From an uncultured Flavobacterium sp. (lineage in GTDB: Bacteria; Bacteroidota; Bacteroidia; Flavobacteriales; Flavobacteriaceae): a stretch of 54,212 nt of DNA. The DNA is taken from positions 1 to 54,212 of the forward strand of contig NZ_CANRNX010000007.1 in assembly GCF_947632075.1 (NCBI RefSeq). The letters are read 5' to 3'. The notes under the pieces were generated by a model. The model saw only the letters and a program-made list of their open reading frames with translations, made no database searches and was not told the origin of the DNA. This document shows, one piece after another, positions 14,997 to 25,453 of the stretch. Numbering within the stretch: position 1 is the first letter of the stretch; every line of letters begins with the position of its first letter. A program made the translations under genes and the position numbers.

Positions 14997-16990
14997 TTAA
15001 CAAAAACGAAAATAATAGAGCGTATTTCGTTTTCGGTTTTATGTTACTGATTTGCTTTGGAATCTTTGCTAAAATGTCAATCATTCAGTTTAAAGAAGGT
15101 GAAAAATGGCGAAGTAAAGCTGATAGTTTAACCATTAAAGACGAAAGTATACCTGCCAATAGAGGAAATATTTATTCGGCAGATGGTAGTTTATTGGCAA
15201 CATCTATTCCAAAATATAATATCTATTTTGATCCTTTTGCTCCAACTGATGTTAATTTCGAAAAAAATGTAAAGCCTTTATCTGATTCATTAGCTCGATT
15301 TTTAAACAAAAAAACATCCGGGCAATATGAATCTGATTTTAGAAAAGCTCGATCTAATAAAAAAAGGTATTTGCATATTGCAACCAAATTAAGTTATACT
15401 GATTATATGCGAATTAAATCCTTTCCGATGTTTAATTTAGGAAAAAACAAAGGAGGGATAATTGTAGATCAAGTTAATGTTCGCGAATATCCAATGGGAA
15501 TGATTGCTAATAGAACTATTGGTTATGAGCGAGTGAATAAAGATGGAACAATTGGTCGTAAAGGAATTGAGGCAGCTTTTACTGAGGAACTTACGGGTAA
15601 AGAAGGTAGAAGAAAAGTTCAAAAAATGGCCAAACGTTTATGGAAACCGATCTCAGATGAGAATGAGATTGATCCTAAAGATGGTTACGATATCATTACA
15701 ACAATTGATGTTTACATTCAAGATATCGCTCATCATGCTTTATTAAAGGCGTTAGAAGATTTTGGTGCGCATCACGGAAGTGTTGTAGTTATGGAAACAG
15801 AAACGGGGCACATTAAGGCAATCTCTAATTTAGGTTTAACACCGAATGGGAGTTATTCAGAAACTATAAATTATGCGGTTGTTGAAAGGCAAGATCCAGG
15901 TTCAACCTTTAAGTTGGCTTCATATTTAGCTTTGTTAGATGATAATAAGGTAGATACGGCTACAATTTTTGATACACATAACGGTTTGGTTATGTTTTCA
16001 GGCAGAAGGGTTCGTGATTCAAATAATCGTGGATACGGAAAAATTTCTTTTGCACGCGGATTCGAAGTTTCTTCAAACACCGTAGTAACCCAAGCGGTAA
16101 ATGAAGCTTATAAAGACAATCCGATTAAGTTCATAGAAAAAATGGAAAGTTTTGGGTTTAATAAAACTTTAGGAATTGATTTAAAAGGAGAACCGGCTTC
16201 ATATATTCCTGCACCAGGTGATCGAAATTGGAGTAAAATTGCTTTGCCTTGGATGTCTTATGGTTACGGAATTTCGGTTACGCCATTACAGATATTAACC
16301 TTGTATAATGCTGTTGCCAATAACGGAGTTATGGTACGCCCTCAATTTGTAAAAGAGATTAGAGATGTGAATAACTCAATAAAAAAAATTGAGACAGAAG
16401 TGTTGAATCCACAAATTGTAAGACCACAGGTTGTTCGTGAAATGCAAGATATTCTCAAGAATGTAATGGCTAAAAAAGGAGGAACTGGGCATCGATTATA
16501 TTCAACCGATTTCTCTATGGCAGGAAAAACAGGAACAGCTCAAATGAACTATGGTAATAGAGATGGAGGTATTTATCATGCATCATCTTTCGTAGGATAT
16601 TTCCCAGCAGATCAACCGAAATATTCTTGTATTGTGGTAATTCATAGACCAACCAAGAAGAGCTATTACGGTGGAGATGTTGCAGGACCTGTGTTTAAAC
16701 GCTTGGCACAGAAAATTTATACCGATGTTCCTTCAATGAAAGAAATTAAAAATATTGATAAGGTTTTACCAGAGATTGAAAAAAAATATAACAAATATTT
16801 TGAGACGGTAAAAACAGTTGGAGATATTATGCCAAATGTAATTGGTTTAAGTTCGATGGATGCTATTGCCATTTTAGAAAATTTAGGATTGAAAGTAAAA
16901 ACAAATGGATTCGGGAAAGTAAAATCTCAGTCTGTTGTTTCTGGACAAAAAATTAATAATAAGCAAACAATTATTTTAGAATTATCTTGA
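14987..16990 (+). CDS. ftsI: Septal transpeptidase FtsI (PBP3) with C-terminal PASTA domain
   Basis: FtsI is the class B penicillin-binding protein that cross-links septal peptidoglycan with FtsW. It is 667 residues with one N-terminal transmembrane helix (about 14-33), a dimerisation domain, and the transpeptidase domain. Catalytic motifs are S306TFK309, S362SN364 and K514TG516. A single PASTA-like domain occupies about 605-667 (from IMPNVIGLS onward), which E. coli FtsI lacks. It starts within ftsL and overlaps murE by four bases. PASTA in this protein is seen in Bacteroidota and Firmicutes-type enzymes. Confidence 0.96.
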   Translation: MGLVNKNENNRAYFVFGFMLLICFGIFAKMSIIQFKEGEKWRSKADSLTIKDESIPANRGNIYSADGSLLATSIPKYNIYFDPFAPTDVNFEKNVKPLSDSLARFLNKKTSGQYESDFRKARSNKKRYLHIATKLSYTDYMRIKSFPMFNLGKNKGGIIVDQVNVREYPMGMIANRTIGYERVNKDGTIGRKGIEAAFTEELTGKEGRRKVQKMAKRLWKPISDENEIDPKDGYDIITTIDVYIQDIAHHALLKALEDFGAHHGSVVVMETETGHIKAISNLGLTPNGSYSETINYAVVERQDPGSTFKLASYLALLDDNKVDTATIFDTHNGLVMFSGRRVRDSNNRGYGKISFARGFEVSSNTVVTQAVNEAYKDNPIKFIEKMESFGFNKTLGIDLKGEPASYIPAPGDRNWSKIALPWMSYGYGISVTPLQILTLYNAVANNGVMVRPQFVKEIRDVNNSIKKIETEVLNPQIVRPQVVREMQDILKNVMAKKGGTGHRLYSTDFSMAGKTGTAQMNYGNRDGGIYHASSFVGYFPADQPKYSCIVVIHRPTKKSYYGGDVAGPVFKRLAQKIYTDVPSMKEIKNIDKVLPEIEKKYNKYFETVKTVGDIMPNVIGLSSMDAIAILENLGLKVKTNGFGKVKSQSVVSGQKINNKQTIILELS

Positions 16991-18441
16991 AAAAGTTACA
17001 AAACATATTAGCAAACGTTTCTTCAAAATCAATTTCAGGTTCTGTTGAAGTTCTTGTTGCTGCGCTTACGTTTGATTCTCGTTCTGTAAAATCAAACATG
17101 CTTTTTGTAGCTATTAAAGGAACTGAATTCGACGGTCATCAGTATATTCAAAAAGCAATTGATTTAGGTGCTTCTGTAATTGTTTGTGAAGATTTACCTA
17201 CTTCACTGATTGATGGAGTAACTTATATAGAAGTTGAAAATTCTAACGAAGCATTAGCTCATTTAGCTTCTAACTTTTATGATAATCCATCTTCAAAATT
17301 AAAATTAGTTGGAGTAACCGGCACTAACGGTAAAACAACAATTGCAACGTTATTATATAATTTATTTTCACAAGCAGGTTTTCAAGTCGGATTATTATCT
17401 ACAGTTAAGGTAATGATCGGTTCAGAAACTTTTCCTGCTACGCATACAACACCAGACTCAATATCTATAAATAGTTATTTATCTCAAATGGTTGAAGCCG
17501 GATGCCAGTATTGTTTTATGGAAGTTAGTTCTCACGGAATTGCTCAAAAACGAACTGCAGCTTTGGCTTTCGATGGCGGATTGTTTACGAATCTTTCACA
17601 CGATCATTTAGATTATCATAAAACGTTTGCAGAATATCGTGATGTTAAAAAAAGCTTCTTCGATCAATTAGATAAAAGTGCTTTCGCGATAACAAACGCC
17701 GATGATAAAAATGGAGAATTCATGCTTCAAAACTGTAAAGCGAAAAAACTTTCTTACGGTTTAAAAAATGTAGCAGATATCCACGGACAAATTTTAGAAA
17801 GTCAAATTTCTGGAATGTTAATGCGTATTCAAAACAATGAAATTTGGGTTCAGTTAATTGGGGCCTTTAATGCTTCAAATTTATTAGCTGTTTATGGAGC
17901 AGCTGTAAATTTAGGCTTACCAGAACAAGAAGTATTGGTTCACTTAAGTACATTGAAAAGTGTTTCAGGTCGTTTCCAGTATTTTGTTTCAGAAGATAAA
18001 ATTACGGCAATTGTAGATTATGCGCATACGCCAGATGCTTTAGAAAATGTTCTTAAAACTATCGAAGAAATTCGAACAAGAAATGAACAATTAATTACTG
18101 TTGTAGGTTGCGGCGGTAATCGAGATAAAACCAAACGTCCAGAAATGGGACAAATTGCAAGTGATATGAGCGATCAAGTAATTTTCACTTCAGATAATCC
18201 AAGAAATGAAGATCCTATGATTATTCTTTCTGAGATTGAAGCGGGAGTTGAAGCTCATAATGTGAGAAAAGTATTGACAATCGAAGATCGTGCACAGGCA
18301 ATTAAAACAGCTTGTAAGTTGGCAAAATCAGGAGATATTATTTTGATTGCCGGAAAAGGTCACGAAGATTATCAAGAAATTAAAGGAGTTAAATACCATT
18401 TCAATGATTATGAATTGGTTCAAGAATTTTTAAAAGCATAA
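16987..18441 (+). CDS. murE: UDP-MurNAc-tripeptide synthetase MurE
   Basis: MurE adds the third amino acid to UDP-MurNAc-L-Ala-D-Glu. The Mur-ligase ATP loop TGTNGKTT is at residues 111-118. The specificity motif DNPR at 403-406 is the meso-diaminopimelate form, so the peptidoglycan is predicted to be DAP-type. Length is 484 residues. The start codon is TTG at 16987, overlapping the ftsI stop in the four bases TTGA. A one-base gap separates it from mraY. Confidence 0.96.
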   Translation: MKKLQNILANVSSKSISGSVEVLVAALTFDSRSVKSNMLFVAIKGTEFDGHQYIQKAIDLGASVIVCEDLPTSLIDGVTYIEVENSNEALAHLASNFYDNPSSKLKLVGVTGTNGKTTIATLLYNLFSQAGFQVGLLSTVKVMIGSETFPATHTTPDSISINSYLSQMVEAGCQYCFMEVSSHGIAQKRTAALAFDGGLFTNLSHDHLDYHKTFAEYRDVKKSFFDQLDKSAFAITNADDKNGEFMLQNCKAKKLSYGLKNVADIHGQILESQISGMLMRIQNNEIWVQLIGAFNASNLLAVYGAAVNLGLPEQEVLVHLSTLKSVSGRFQYFVSEDKITAIVDYAHTPDALENVLKTIEEIRTRNEQLITVVGCGGNRDKTKRPEMGQIASDMSDQVIFTSDNPRNEDPMIILSEIEAGVEAHNVRKVLTIEDRAQAIKTACKLAKSGDIILIAGKGHEDYQEIKGVKYHFNDYELVQEFLKA

Positions 18442-18442
18442 G

Positions 18443-19651
18443 ATGTTATATTATCTATTTGATTATTTAAGCGAATATTTTCACATTCCAGGAGCAGGAT
18501 TATTTCAATATATCACGTTTCGTTCAGGAATGGCGATTTTATTTTCGTTATTAATTTCTACCATTTTCGGAAAACGTATTATTAATTATTTACGCAGAAA
18601 GCAAATTGGTGAAACAGTTCGCGAACTTGGATTAGAAGGACAAAATGAAAAAGCGGGAACTCCAACCATGGGAGGTGTAATTATTATTATTTCAACTTTA
18701 ATTCCTGTTTTATTGTTCGCAAAACTTGATAATATTTATGTTTTGTTATTAATCTTAACTACCATTTGGATGGGAGCGATTGGTTTCTTAGATGATTATA
18801 TTAAGATTTTTAAGAAAGATAAAGAAGGTTTAAAAGGTCGTTTTAAAGTTATCGGACAAATTGGGTTAGGATTAATAGTTGGTGGAATTTTATATTTTCA
18901 TCCAGATGTTACAGTTCGTGAAACTCCGAGTATTTTGTTAGATACAGAAACAGTAAGCAAATACGATGTGAAGTCAACAGATACAACCATTCCGTTCTTT
19001 AAAAATAACGAATTCGATTACGGTCAGTTAATTTCATGGTTGGGCGAAGGTTATGAAAACTACGTTTGGTTAATTTATATTCCAATGGTAATTTTCATTG
19101 TAACAGCTGTTTCAAACGGAGCAAACTTAACAGACGGGATAGATGGTTTAGCAGCAGGAACATCCGCCATAACGGTGCTTGCTTTGGCAGTGTTTACCTT
19201 TATTTCCGGAAACGTTATTTTGTCTAATTACTTAAACGTAATGTATATTCCAAATTCCGGTGAAATGACCATTTTTATTGCTGCCTTTGTCGGAGCATTA
19301 ATTGGTTTCTTGTGGTACAATACCTATCCGGCGCAAGTTTTCATGGGTGATACAGGAAGTTTAACAATTGGTGGAATTATCGCAGTTTTAGCGATTGCAG
19401 TTCGTAAAGAATTATTAATTCCGGTTTTATGTGGCGTTTTTTTAGCAGAGAATTTGTCTGTGGTAATGCAAGTAAGTTATTTCAAATACACAAAAAAGAG
19501 ATATGGTGAAGGACGAAGAATTTTCTTAATGTCGCCTTTACATCATCACTTCCAGAAGAAAGGATATCACGAAAGTAAAATCGTAACTCGTTTTTGGATT
19601 GTGGCTATTTTCTTAGCAATCTTTTGTGTGATTTCTTTAAAATTAAGATAA
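18443..19651 (+). CDS. mraY: Phospho-MurNAc-pentapeptide transferase MraY
   Basis: MraY transfers phospho-MurNAc-pentapeptide to undecaprenyl phosphate, giving lipid I. It is a polytopic membrane enzyme. Motifs present are [26 protein letters not shown] and HHHFQKKG. At 402 residues it is about 40 longer than the E. coli enzyme; the extra segment lies at roughly residues 150-195 (around [12 protein letters not shown] to SWLGEGY), in what should be an extracytoplasmic loop. It is embedded in the dcw operon with 1-2 base gaps on both sides. Confidence 0.97.
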   Translation: MLYYLFDYLSEYFHIPGAGLFQYITFRSGMAILFSLLISTIFGKRIINYLRRKQIGETVRELGLEGQNEKAGTPTMGGVIIIISTLIPVLLFAKLDNIYVLLLILTTIWMGAIGFLDDYIKIFKKDKEGLKGRFKVIGQIGLGLIVGGILYFHPDVTVRETPSILLDTETVSKYDVKSTDTTIPFFKNNEFDYGQLISWLGEGYENYVWLIYIPMVIFIVTAVSNGANLTDGIDGLAAGTSAITVLALAVFTFISGNVILSNYLNVMYIPNSGEMTIFIAAFVGALIGFLWYNTYPAQVFMGDTGSLTIGGIIAVLAIAVRKELLIPVLCGVFLAENLSVVMQVSYFKYTKKRYGEGRRIFLMSPLHHHFQKKGYHESKIVTRFWIVAIFLAIFCVISLKLR

Positions 19652-19653
19652 GA

Positions 19654-20985
19654 ATGAAATTAGTTGTTCTTGGTGGTGGAGAAAGTGGTGTAGGAACTGC
19701 TATACTCGGAAAACAAAAAGGTTACGAAGTTTTTCTTTCTGATGCTGGGTCAATTAAAGAGCATTATAAAGATATTTTAAACGCCGAAGGAATTCAATGG
19801 GAGGAGAATAAGCATACGGTAGATCGAATTCTTGAAGCTGATGTTGTTATGAAAAGTCCTGGAATTCCAGATAAAGTTCAGATCATAAAAGATTTACATG
19901 CTAAAGGAATTAAAGTAATTTCTGAAATCGAATTTGCTTTTCCTTATGCTAAAAATATTTCAATCGGAATCACCGGAAGTAACGGTAAAACAACAACAAC
20001 ATTATTAACACATCACGTTCTTAAACAAGCTGGTTTAGATGTTGGAATTGCCGGAAACATCGGAGATAGTTATGCACAACAAATTGCAGAAAATCCAGAT
20101 CGACCATATGTACTTGAATTAAGTAGTTTCCAGTTAGACGGAATCGAAAATTACAAGCCACATATTGCAATAATTACCAATTTAAGTCCAGATCATTTAG
20201 ATCGATATAATTATGATTATCAAAATTACATCGATGCGAAATTCAGAATCACCATGAATCAAACCGAAGAAGATTACTTGATTTATGATGCGGATGATAT
20301 CGAAATTCAAAAATGGTTAACTAATAATAAAACTAAAGCACAATTAGTACCTTTTTCATTAACTAAAGTTTTAGAACAAGGTGCATATTTAAATGATAAC
20401 AATATAATAGCGATGATTAAAGAAGAAAAGGTTACAACTCCAATCAATGAGATTGCTATCGAAGGAAAACACAATCTAAAAAATGCAATGGCAGCAACAT
20501 TAGTAGCGCAGATGATGCGTGTACGTAAACAAACTATACGTGAAAGTTTATCAAATTTTGACGCCGTTCCTCATCGTTTAGAAAAAGTTAATCGCGTAGA
20601 TAAAGTGTTGTACATCAACGATTCTAAAGCAACAAATGTAAACGCAACATATTTTGCATTAGAAAGCGTTAATGCTCCTACAATTTGGATTGTTGGTGGT
20701 GTTGATAAAGGAAATGATTATGATGAATTAATGACCTTTGTTAACGAGAAAGTAAAAGCTATTATTTGTTTAGGATTAGACAATCAAAAAATTAAACAAG
20801 CTTTTTCAAGTGTTGTTGATGTTATGTTAGAAACAGCTTCTATGAAAGATGCAGTTGCTTTAGCAAGCAATATGGCAGAAGAGGGTGATACTGTTTTGCT
20901 ATCACCAGCTTGTGCAAGCTTTGATTTGTTTAAAAGTTACGAAGATCGCGGAGATCAATTTAAAGAAGAAGTAAATAAATTATAA
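19654..20985 (+). CDS. murD: UDP-MurNAc-L-alanine:D-glutamate ligase MurD
   Basis: MurD adds D-glutamate to UDP-MurNAc-L-Ala. The Mur-ligase ATP loop TGSNGKTTT is at residues 107-115, with ELSSFQL and the Mg-binding NLSPDHLDRY motif following. I chose ATG at 19654 (443 residues, N-terminus MKLVVLGGGESGVG), which sits two bases after the mraY stop. An open frame extends back to 19594 inside mraY but would put an unrelated sequence before the Rossmann-like start. Confidence 0.96.
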   Translation: MKLVVLGGGESGVGTAILGKQKGYEVFLSDAGSIKEHYKDILNAEGIQWEENKHTVDRILEADVVMKSPGIPDKVQIIKDLHAKGIKVISEIEFAFPYAKNISIGITGSNGKTTTTLLTHHVLKQAGLDVGIAGNIGDSYAQQIAENPDRPYVLELSSFQLDGIENYKPHIAIITNLSPDHLDRYNYDYQNYIDAKFRITMNQTEEDYLIYDADDIEIQKWLTNNKTKAQLVPFSLTKVLEQGAYLNDNNIIAMIKEEKVTTPINEIAIEGKHNLKNAMAATLVAQMMRVRKQTIRESLSNFDAVPHRLEKVNRVDKVLYINDSKATNVNATYFALESVNAPTIWIVGGVDKGNDYDELMTFVNEKVKAIICLGLDNQKIKQAFSSVVDVMLETASMKDAVALASNMAEEGDTVLLSPACASFDLFKSYEDRGDQFKEEVNKL

Positions 20986-20994
20986 AAACCAATT

Positions 20995-22266
20995 ATGAGA
21001 AAGTTATTATCGCGATTTGAAGGTGATAAAGCTATTTGGGCCTACGTAATATTGTTGGCTCTATTCTCGTTTATGCCTGTTTTTAGTGCCAGTTCAAACT
21101 TGGTTCATGTTGTAGGTACAGGTTCTATAGTTGGTTTATTGATGAAACATTTCTTTCATATTCTTGTCGGAATTGTGATTGTATTTGTGTTTCATAGAAT
21201 CCCGTTTGATCGGTTAAAATATTTTGCTCCCATCGCATGGATTCCAGTAGTTGGATTACTAATTCTAACTGCTGCACAAGGAATGATGATTGGTGGTGCA
21301 AATGCAAGTAGATGGTTAAATATTCCAGGAATTAATTTGTCGTTCCAGCCTTCGTCTATAGGATGGATTGCTTTAATGGCTTATTTATCATGGTTTTTAT
21401 GGAAATATAGTGACGAAGAATATTCGTTTAAGAAATCATTAGCTTGGGTTTGGATGCCTGTAGGATTAATAGTTTTACCTATTTTCCCATCGAATTTTTC
21501 AACTGCTGCTATTATTTTTGCATCAGTTTGCATGCTTTTATTCATTGGAAAATATCCAATGAAGTATTTAGCTAAAATCTTAGGAGCAGGATTGGTTATC
21601 GGAATTTTAGCTTTTTTTACAGCTAAAGCTTTTCCAGATTATGCTCCTTCGCGATTGAGTACTTGGGTGGCACGTATTGATCGTTTTGGTTCAGAAGATA
21701 AAGATATCGATCGTTATCAAATAGAAAATGCGAAAATTGCAATTGCTCAAGGGCAAGTATTCGGAGTTGGACCTGGAAAAAGTGTACAGAAAAACTTTTT
21801 ACCACAATCATCTTCCGATTTTATCTATGCTATTATTGTAGAAGAATTCGGATTCATAGGTGGCGTCTTGATTTTAGGAGTTTATGTTCTTTTGTTGTTC
21901 CGATTTTTGGTGGTAAGTAACAAAGCACCCAATTTATTTGGAAGATATCTGGTAATCGGACTCGGATTTTCTATCGTCTTTCAGGCTATAATTAATATGG
22001 GAGTTGCGGTAGAAATTTTTCCAACAACAGGTCAGCCATTACCTTTGGTTAGTAGTGGTGGAACTTCAATTTGGATGACGTGCCTTTCTTTGGGAATCAT
22101 TTTGAGTGTTTCTCGTAAAGAAGATGAGATAAAAAAACAAATGGCTGAAAATGCTGCTAAACAAGAAGCTTTCAGAAAATTGTTAGAAGAACAAGAAATT
22201 GAAAATAATGAAGAACAAGATTTTGGAGAAGAAAATCCAATGAATGCTGTTCTGAATAAGAAATAA
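20995..22266 (+). CDS. ftsW: Septal peptidoglycan polymerase FtsW
   Basis: FtsW is the SEDS-family glycosyltransferase that polymerises septal glycan from lipid II, in complex with FtsI. At 423 residues it is polytopic with about ten transmembrane helices. SEDS signatures are present: GPGKS, the VEEFGFIGG segment and the closing motif [16 protein letters not shown]. The C-terminal tail (about 385-423) is Glu/Gln-rich and cytoplasmic. The gene lies nine bases after murD and one base before murG. Confidence 0.95.
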   Translation: MRKLLSRFEGDKAIWAYVILLALFSFMPVFSASSNLVHVVGTGSIVGLLMKHFFHILVGIVIVFVFHRIPFDRLKYFAPIAWIPVVGLLILTAAQGMMIGGANASRWLNIPGINLSFQPSSIGWIALMAYLSWFLWKYSDEEYSFKKSLAWVWMPVGLIVLPIFPSNFSTAAIIFASVCMLLFIGKYPMKYLAKILGAGLVIGILAFFTAKAFPDYAPSRLSTWVARIDRFGSEDKDIDRYQIENAKIAIAQGQVFGVGPGKSVQKNFLPQSSSDFIYAIIVEEFGFIGGVLILGVYVLLLFRFLVVSNKAPNLFGRYLVIGLGFSIVFQAIINMGVAVEIFPTTGQPLPLVSSGGTSIWMTCLSLGIILSVSRKEDEIKKQMAENAAKQEAFRKLLEEQEIENNEEQDFGEENPMNAVLNKK

Positions 22267-22267
22267 T

Positions 22268-23359
22268 ATGAAAACAAATCCAAGATTTATAATTAGTGGT
22301 GGCGGAACTGGCGGACATATTTATCCGGCAATTGCTATTGCAAACGAAATCAAAGCGCAATTTCCTGAAGCTGAGATTTTGTTTGTGGGTGCCCAAAATA
22401 AAATGGAAATGCAAAAAGTTCCTGCTGCAGGTTATAAAATCGAAGGTTTATGGATTGCCGGAATTCAACGTAAATTAACTTTAAGCAATTTAATGTTTCC
22501 TATTAAGTTTCTTTCAAGTTTAATTAAATCGAGAAAAATCATCAATAATTTCAAACCCGATGTGGTTATTGGAACGGGTGGTTTTGCAAGTGGAGCGGTT
22601 GTGAAAGTTGCAGGTGATATGAATATTCCAACTGTAATTCAAGAACAAAATTCATATCCAGGAATCACTAATAAGATGTTAGCTAAAAAGGCAAAATCTA
22701 TTTGTGTGGCTTATGAAGGATTAGAACGTTTTTTCGATAAAAATAAAGTGCAATTAACCGGAAATCCTGTTCGTCAAGATTTGTTAACAATTGATTCCAA
22801 ACGCACAGAAGCGATTGAGTTTTTTAAACTAAATCCTAATAAAAAAACGATTGTTGTTTTAGGAGGGAGTTTAGGAGCAAGAAAAATCAATAAGTTAATT
22901 GAAAAAGAATTAAGTTTTTTTGAAGATAATAAGGTTCAGATAATTTGGCAATGCGGCAAGTTTTATTTTGAAGAATATAAAAAATATCAAAGTCAAGATG
23001 TTCAGGTTTACGCATTCATTGAGCAAATGGATTTACTTTATGCTGCTACAGATGTAATTATTTCAAGAGCTGGGGCTTCATCTGTTTCTGAATTAGCAAT
23101 TGTAGGTAAACCGGTGATTTTTATTCCATCGCCAAACGTTGCAGAAGATCATCAAACTAAAAATGCTAAAAGCGTTGCAGATAAAAACGGAGCTGTTTTA
23201 ATTAAAGAATCTGAATTGGATGAACGATTTGAATCTGATTTTAATAAATTGATTTCAGATGAAAAATTTGCTAATAATCTTTCAGAAAATTTGAAACAAT
23301 TAGCAAAACCAAACGCAACAAAAGATATTGTAAAACAAATAGTGCAATTAATTAAATAA
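22268..23359 (+). CDS. murG: Lipid II synthase MurG
   Basis: MurG adds GlcNAc to lipid I to form lipid II at the inner face of the membrane. It is a GT-B glycosyltransferase of 363 residues. The N-terminal Gly-rich loop [11 protein letters not shown] (with H17) and the second Gly-rich loop [10 protein letters not shown] are present, as is [12 protein letters not shown], the UDP-GlcNAc-binding region. One-base gaps separate it from both ftsW and murC. Confidence 0.97.
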   Translation: MKTNPRFIISGGGTGGHIYPAIAIANEIKAQFPEAEILFVGAQNKMEMQKVPAAGYKIEGLWIAGIQRKLTLSNLMFPIKFLSSLIKSRKIINNFKPDVVIGTGGFASGAVVKVAGDMNIPTVIQEQNSYPGITNKMLAKKAKSICVAYEGLERFFDKNKVQLTGNPVRQDLLTIDSKRTEAIEFFKLNPNKKTIVVLGGSLGARKINKLIEKELSFFEDNKVQIIWQCGKFYFEEYKKYQSQDVQVYAFIEQMDLLYAATDVIISRAGASSVSELAIVGKPVIFIPSPNVAEDHQTKNAKSVADKNGAVLIKESELDERFESDFNKLISDEKFANNLSENLKQLAKPNATKDIVKQIVQLIK

Positions 23360-23360
23360 G

Positions 23361-24719
23361 ATGAATATAGCAACTTTAAAAAATGTGTTTTTTATCGGAA
23401 TCGGAGGAATCGGAATGAGCGCTATCGCTCGTTACTTTCATCGTTTGGGTAAAAATGTTGCAGGATATGATAAAACACGCACGCATTTAACTGATGAGTT
23501 AGAAGCTGAAGGGATTGCCATTCATTTTGAAGATAATTTAAAATTGATTCCTGAAGTGTTTTTTAATAAGGAAGAAACCTTGGTGGTCATCACGCCAGCT
23601 GTTCCAAAAGAACATTCGGAATGGAATTATTTTATTGAAAATAATTTTGAAATAAAAAAACGTGCCGAAGTTTTAGGAATAATTACCGCAAATACATTTT
23701 GTTTTGCTGTTTCTGGTACACATGGTAAAACAACTACTTCGAGTATGTTAGCTCATATTTTATTTCAAAATAAAGTTGATGTTACTTCGTTTTTAGGTGG
23801 AGTTTTAGAAAATTATAATTCAAATTTAGTTGGCGAAGGTAAGACAGTTACTGTTGTTGAAGCTGACGAATTTGATAGATCTTTCTTACATTTGCACCCC
23901 GATATTGCTTGCGTTATTTCAAACGACGCAGATCATCTTGATATTTACGGAACTAACGATGAAATCAAAAAATCCTTCCAAGAGTTTGCTGATAAAGTTC
24001 AAGATAAATCAAATTTGTTTGTAGCGAGTAATGTTGCTATCGAAGGTAAAAAAGTTGGAATTGATACAGAAGCTGAAATTGTAGCTCGAAATTTAAGAAT
24101 TGAAAACGGTATGCGTGTTTTCGATTTACAGTTTGCAGATGAATTGGTAACACATATTCATTTACAAATGCCAGGCGAACATAATGTACTAAATGCAAGT
24201 TTAGCTTTTTCAATGGCCAGAAAATACGGTTTGTCTGCTGAAGGAATTAAAAATGCATTAGCAACTTTTAGTGGAGTTCGAAGAAGATTTTCATTTAAAG
24301 TACGTACAGCAGATTTGGTTTATATAGATGATTATGCGCATCATCCTACTGAAATAAATGCTGTTCATGATGCTATGCGTGAATTGTATCCAAACAAAAA
24401 AGTGGTAGCCATTTTTCAACCCCATTTGTTTAGTAGAACCAATGATTTTATTGAAGATTTCGCAACCAGTTTGTCAAAATTTGATAAAACTTATTTGTTA
24501 GATATTTACCCAGCTCGTGAGCTTCCTATGGAAGGAGTAACTTCTCAAGTGCTTTTGGATAGAATGACTAACCAAGAAAAGTTTTTAATTACAAAAGATC
24601 AATTGATGCAATATGTTTCCGAAACCGATGATCAAATTATAGTTACCATTGGAGCAGGAGATATTGGAGAAATGGTAGACGATATTAAAAAAGTGTTAGA
24701 AAAAAGAATACAAAACTAA
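23361..24719 (+). CDS. murC: UDP-MurNAc:L-alanine ligase MurC
   Basis: MurC adds L-alanine to UDP-MurNAc, the first step of stem-peptide synthesis. The N-terminal nucleotide loop GIGGIGMSAIAR is near residue 13-24, the ATP loop SGTHGKTTT is at about 118-126, and the DDYAHHP motif is near 325. Length is 452 residues, normal for the family. It is within the dcw operon, one base from both neighbours. Confidence 0.97.
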   Translation: MNIATLKNVFFIGIGGIGMSAIARYFHRLGKNVAGYDKTRTHLTDELEAEGIAIHFEDNLKLIPEVFFNKEETLVVITPAVPKEHSEWNYFIENNFEIKKRAEVLGIITANTFCFAVSGTHGKTTTSSMLAHILFQNKVDVTSFLGGVLENYNSNLVGEGKTVTVVEADEFDRSFLHLHPDIACVISNDADHLDIYGTNDEIKKSFQEFADKVQDKSNLFVASNVAIEGKKVGIDTEAEIVARNLRIENGMRVFDLQFADELVTHIHLQMPGEHNVLNASLAFSMARKYGLSAEGIKNALATFSGVRRRFSFKVRTADLVYIDDYAHHPTEINAVHDAMRELYPNKKVVAIFQPHLFSRTNDFIEDFATSLSKFDKTYLLDIYPARELPMEGVTSQVLLDRMTNQEKFLITKDQLMQYVSETDDQIIVTIGAGDIGEMVDDIKKVLEKRIQN

Positions 24720-24720
24720 G

Positions 24721-25446
24721 ATGTTAAAAAAAATCAATTGGTTCGATGTTTATTTAGTGCTTGTTTTTTTTGCGCTAATTGGACTGTTTGTATTTGCACA
24801 ATTTCGTGCAGATCTTAGAACCGTTGATAAAATTGAAGTAGAGTTTTTGAGTAATAATAATCATTTTATAACTCAAGAAATGGTTAATAACTTGTTAATA
24901 CAAAATTTTCCAACTACTTCTAATATATATAAAGAAGAGTTAGATTTGAATAAGTTGGAGCATGTTTTAAGAAATAACGAAATGATTGAAACTGCCCAAG
25001 TGTATTTTGATGTGAATGGAGTTTTGAATGCAGAAGTCGTTCAGAAAACTGCAATTGCACGTGTTCTAACTGAAAACGGATCTTATTATATTGATAAACA
25101 CGGTAATGAAATGCCTCTTTCAGATCACTTCAGTGCTCATGTTCCAGTAGTTTATGGTCAAGTTTTAGACCGAAACCGAAAGGAATTTGTACGAATGTTG
25201 AATGTGATTTTTGAAGATGAATTTCTAAAAAAAAGTATCACGGGTATAAAAATAAATCCTGATCAAAGCTTGAATCTGACGGTTCGAGAATATGATTATA
25301 ACATTGAGTTCGGAAGATTATCTGAAGTTGATAAGAAGTTTGATAATTATAAAGCCTTCTTACATTACTCAAAAAATGATACAATCGTTCCATATTATAA
25401 GAACGTTAATTTAAGATTTACAGAACAAGTTATTTGCACAAAATAA
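24721..25446 (+). CDS. ftsQ: Cell division protein FtsQ
   Basis: FtsQ is a bitopic divisome protein that recruits FtsL and its partners. The 241-residue protein has a short cytoplasmic N-terminus, one transmembrane helix (about 9-28), and a periplasmic part that begins with a POTRA-like segment (around KIEVEFLSNN). Sequence conservation is low in this family; position between murC and ftsA and the topology make the call strong. Confidence 0.88.
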   Translation: MLKKINWFDVYLVLVFFALIGLFVFAQFRADLRTVDKIEVEFLSNNNHFITQEMVNNLLIQNFPTTSNIYKEELDLNKLEHVLRNNEMIETAQVYFDVNGVLNAEVVQKTAIARVLTENGSYYIDKHGNEMPLSDHFSAHVPVVYGQVLDRNRKEFVRMLNVIFEDEFLKKSITGIKINPDQSLNLTVREYDYNIEFGRLSEVDKKFDNYKAFLHYSKNDTIVPYYKNVNLRFTEQVICTK

Positions 25447-25453
25447 AATAGTT

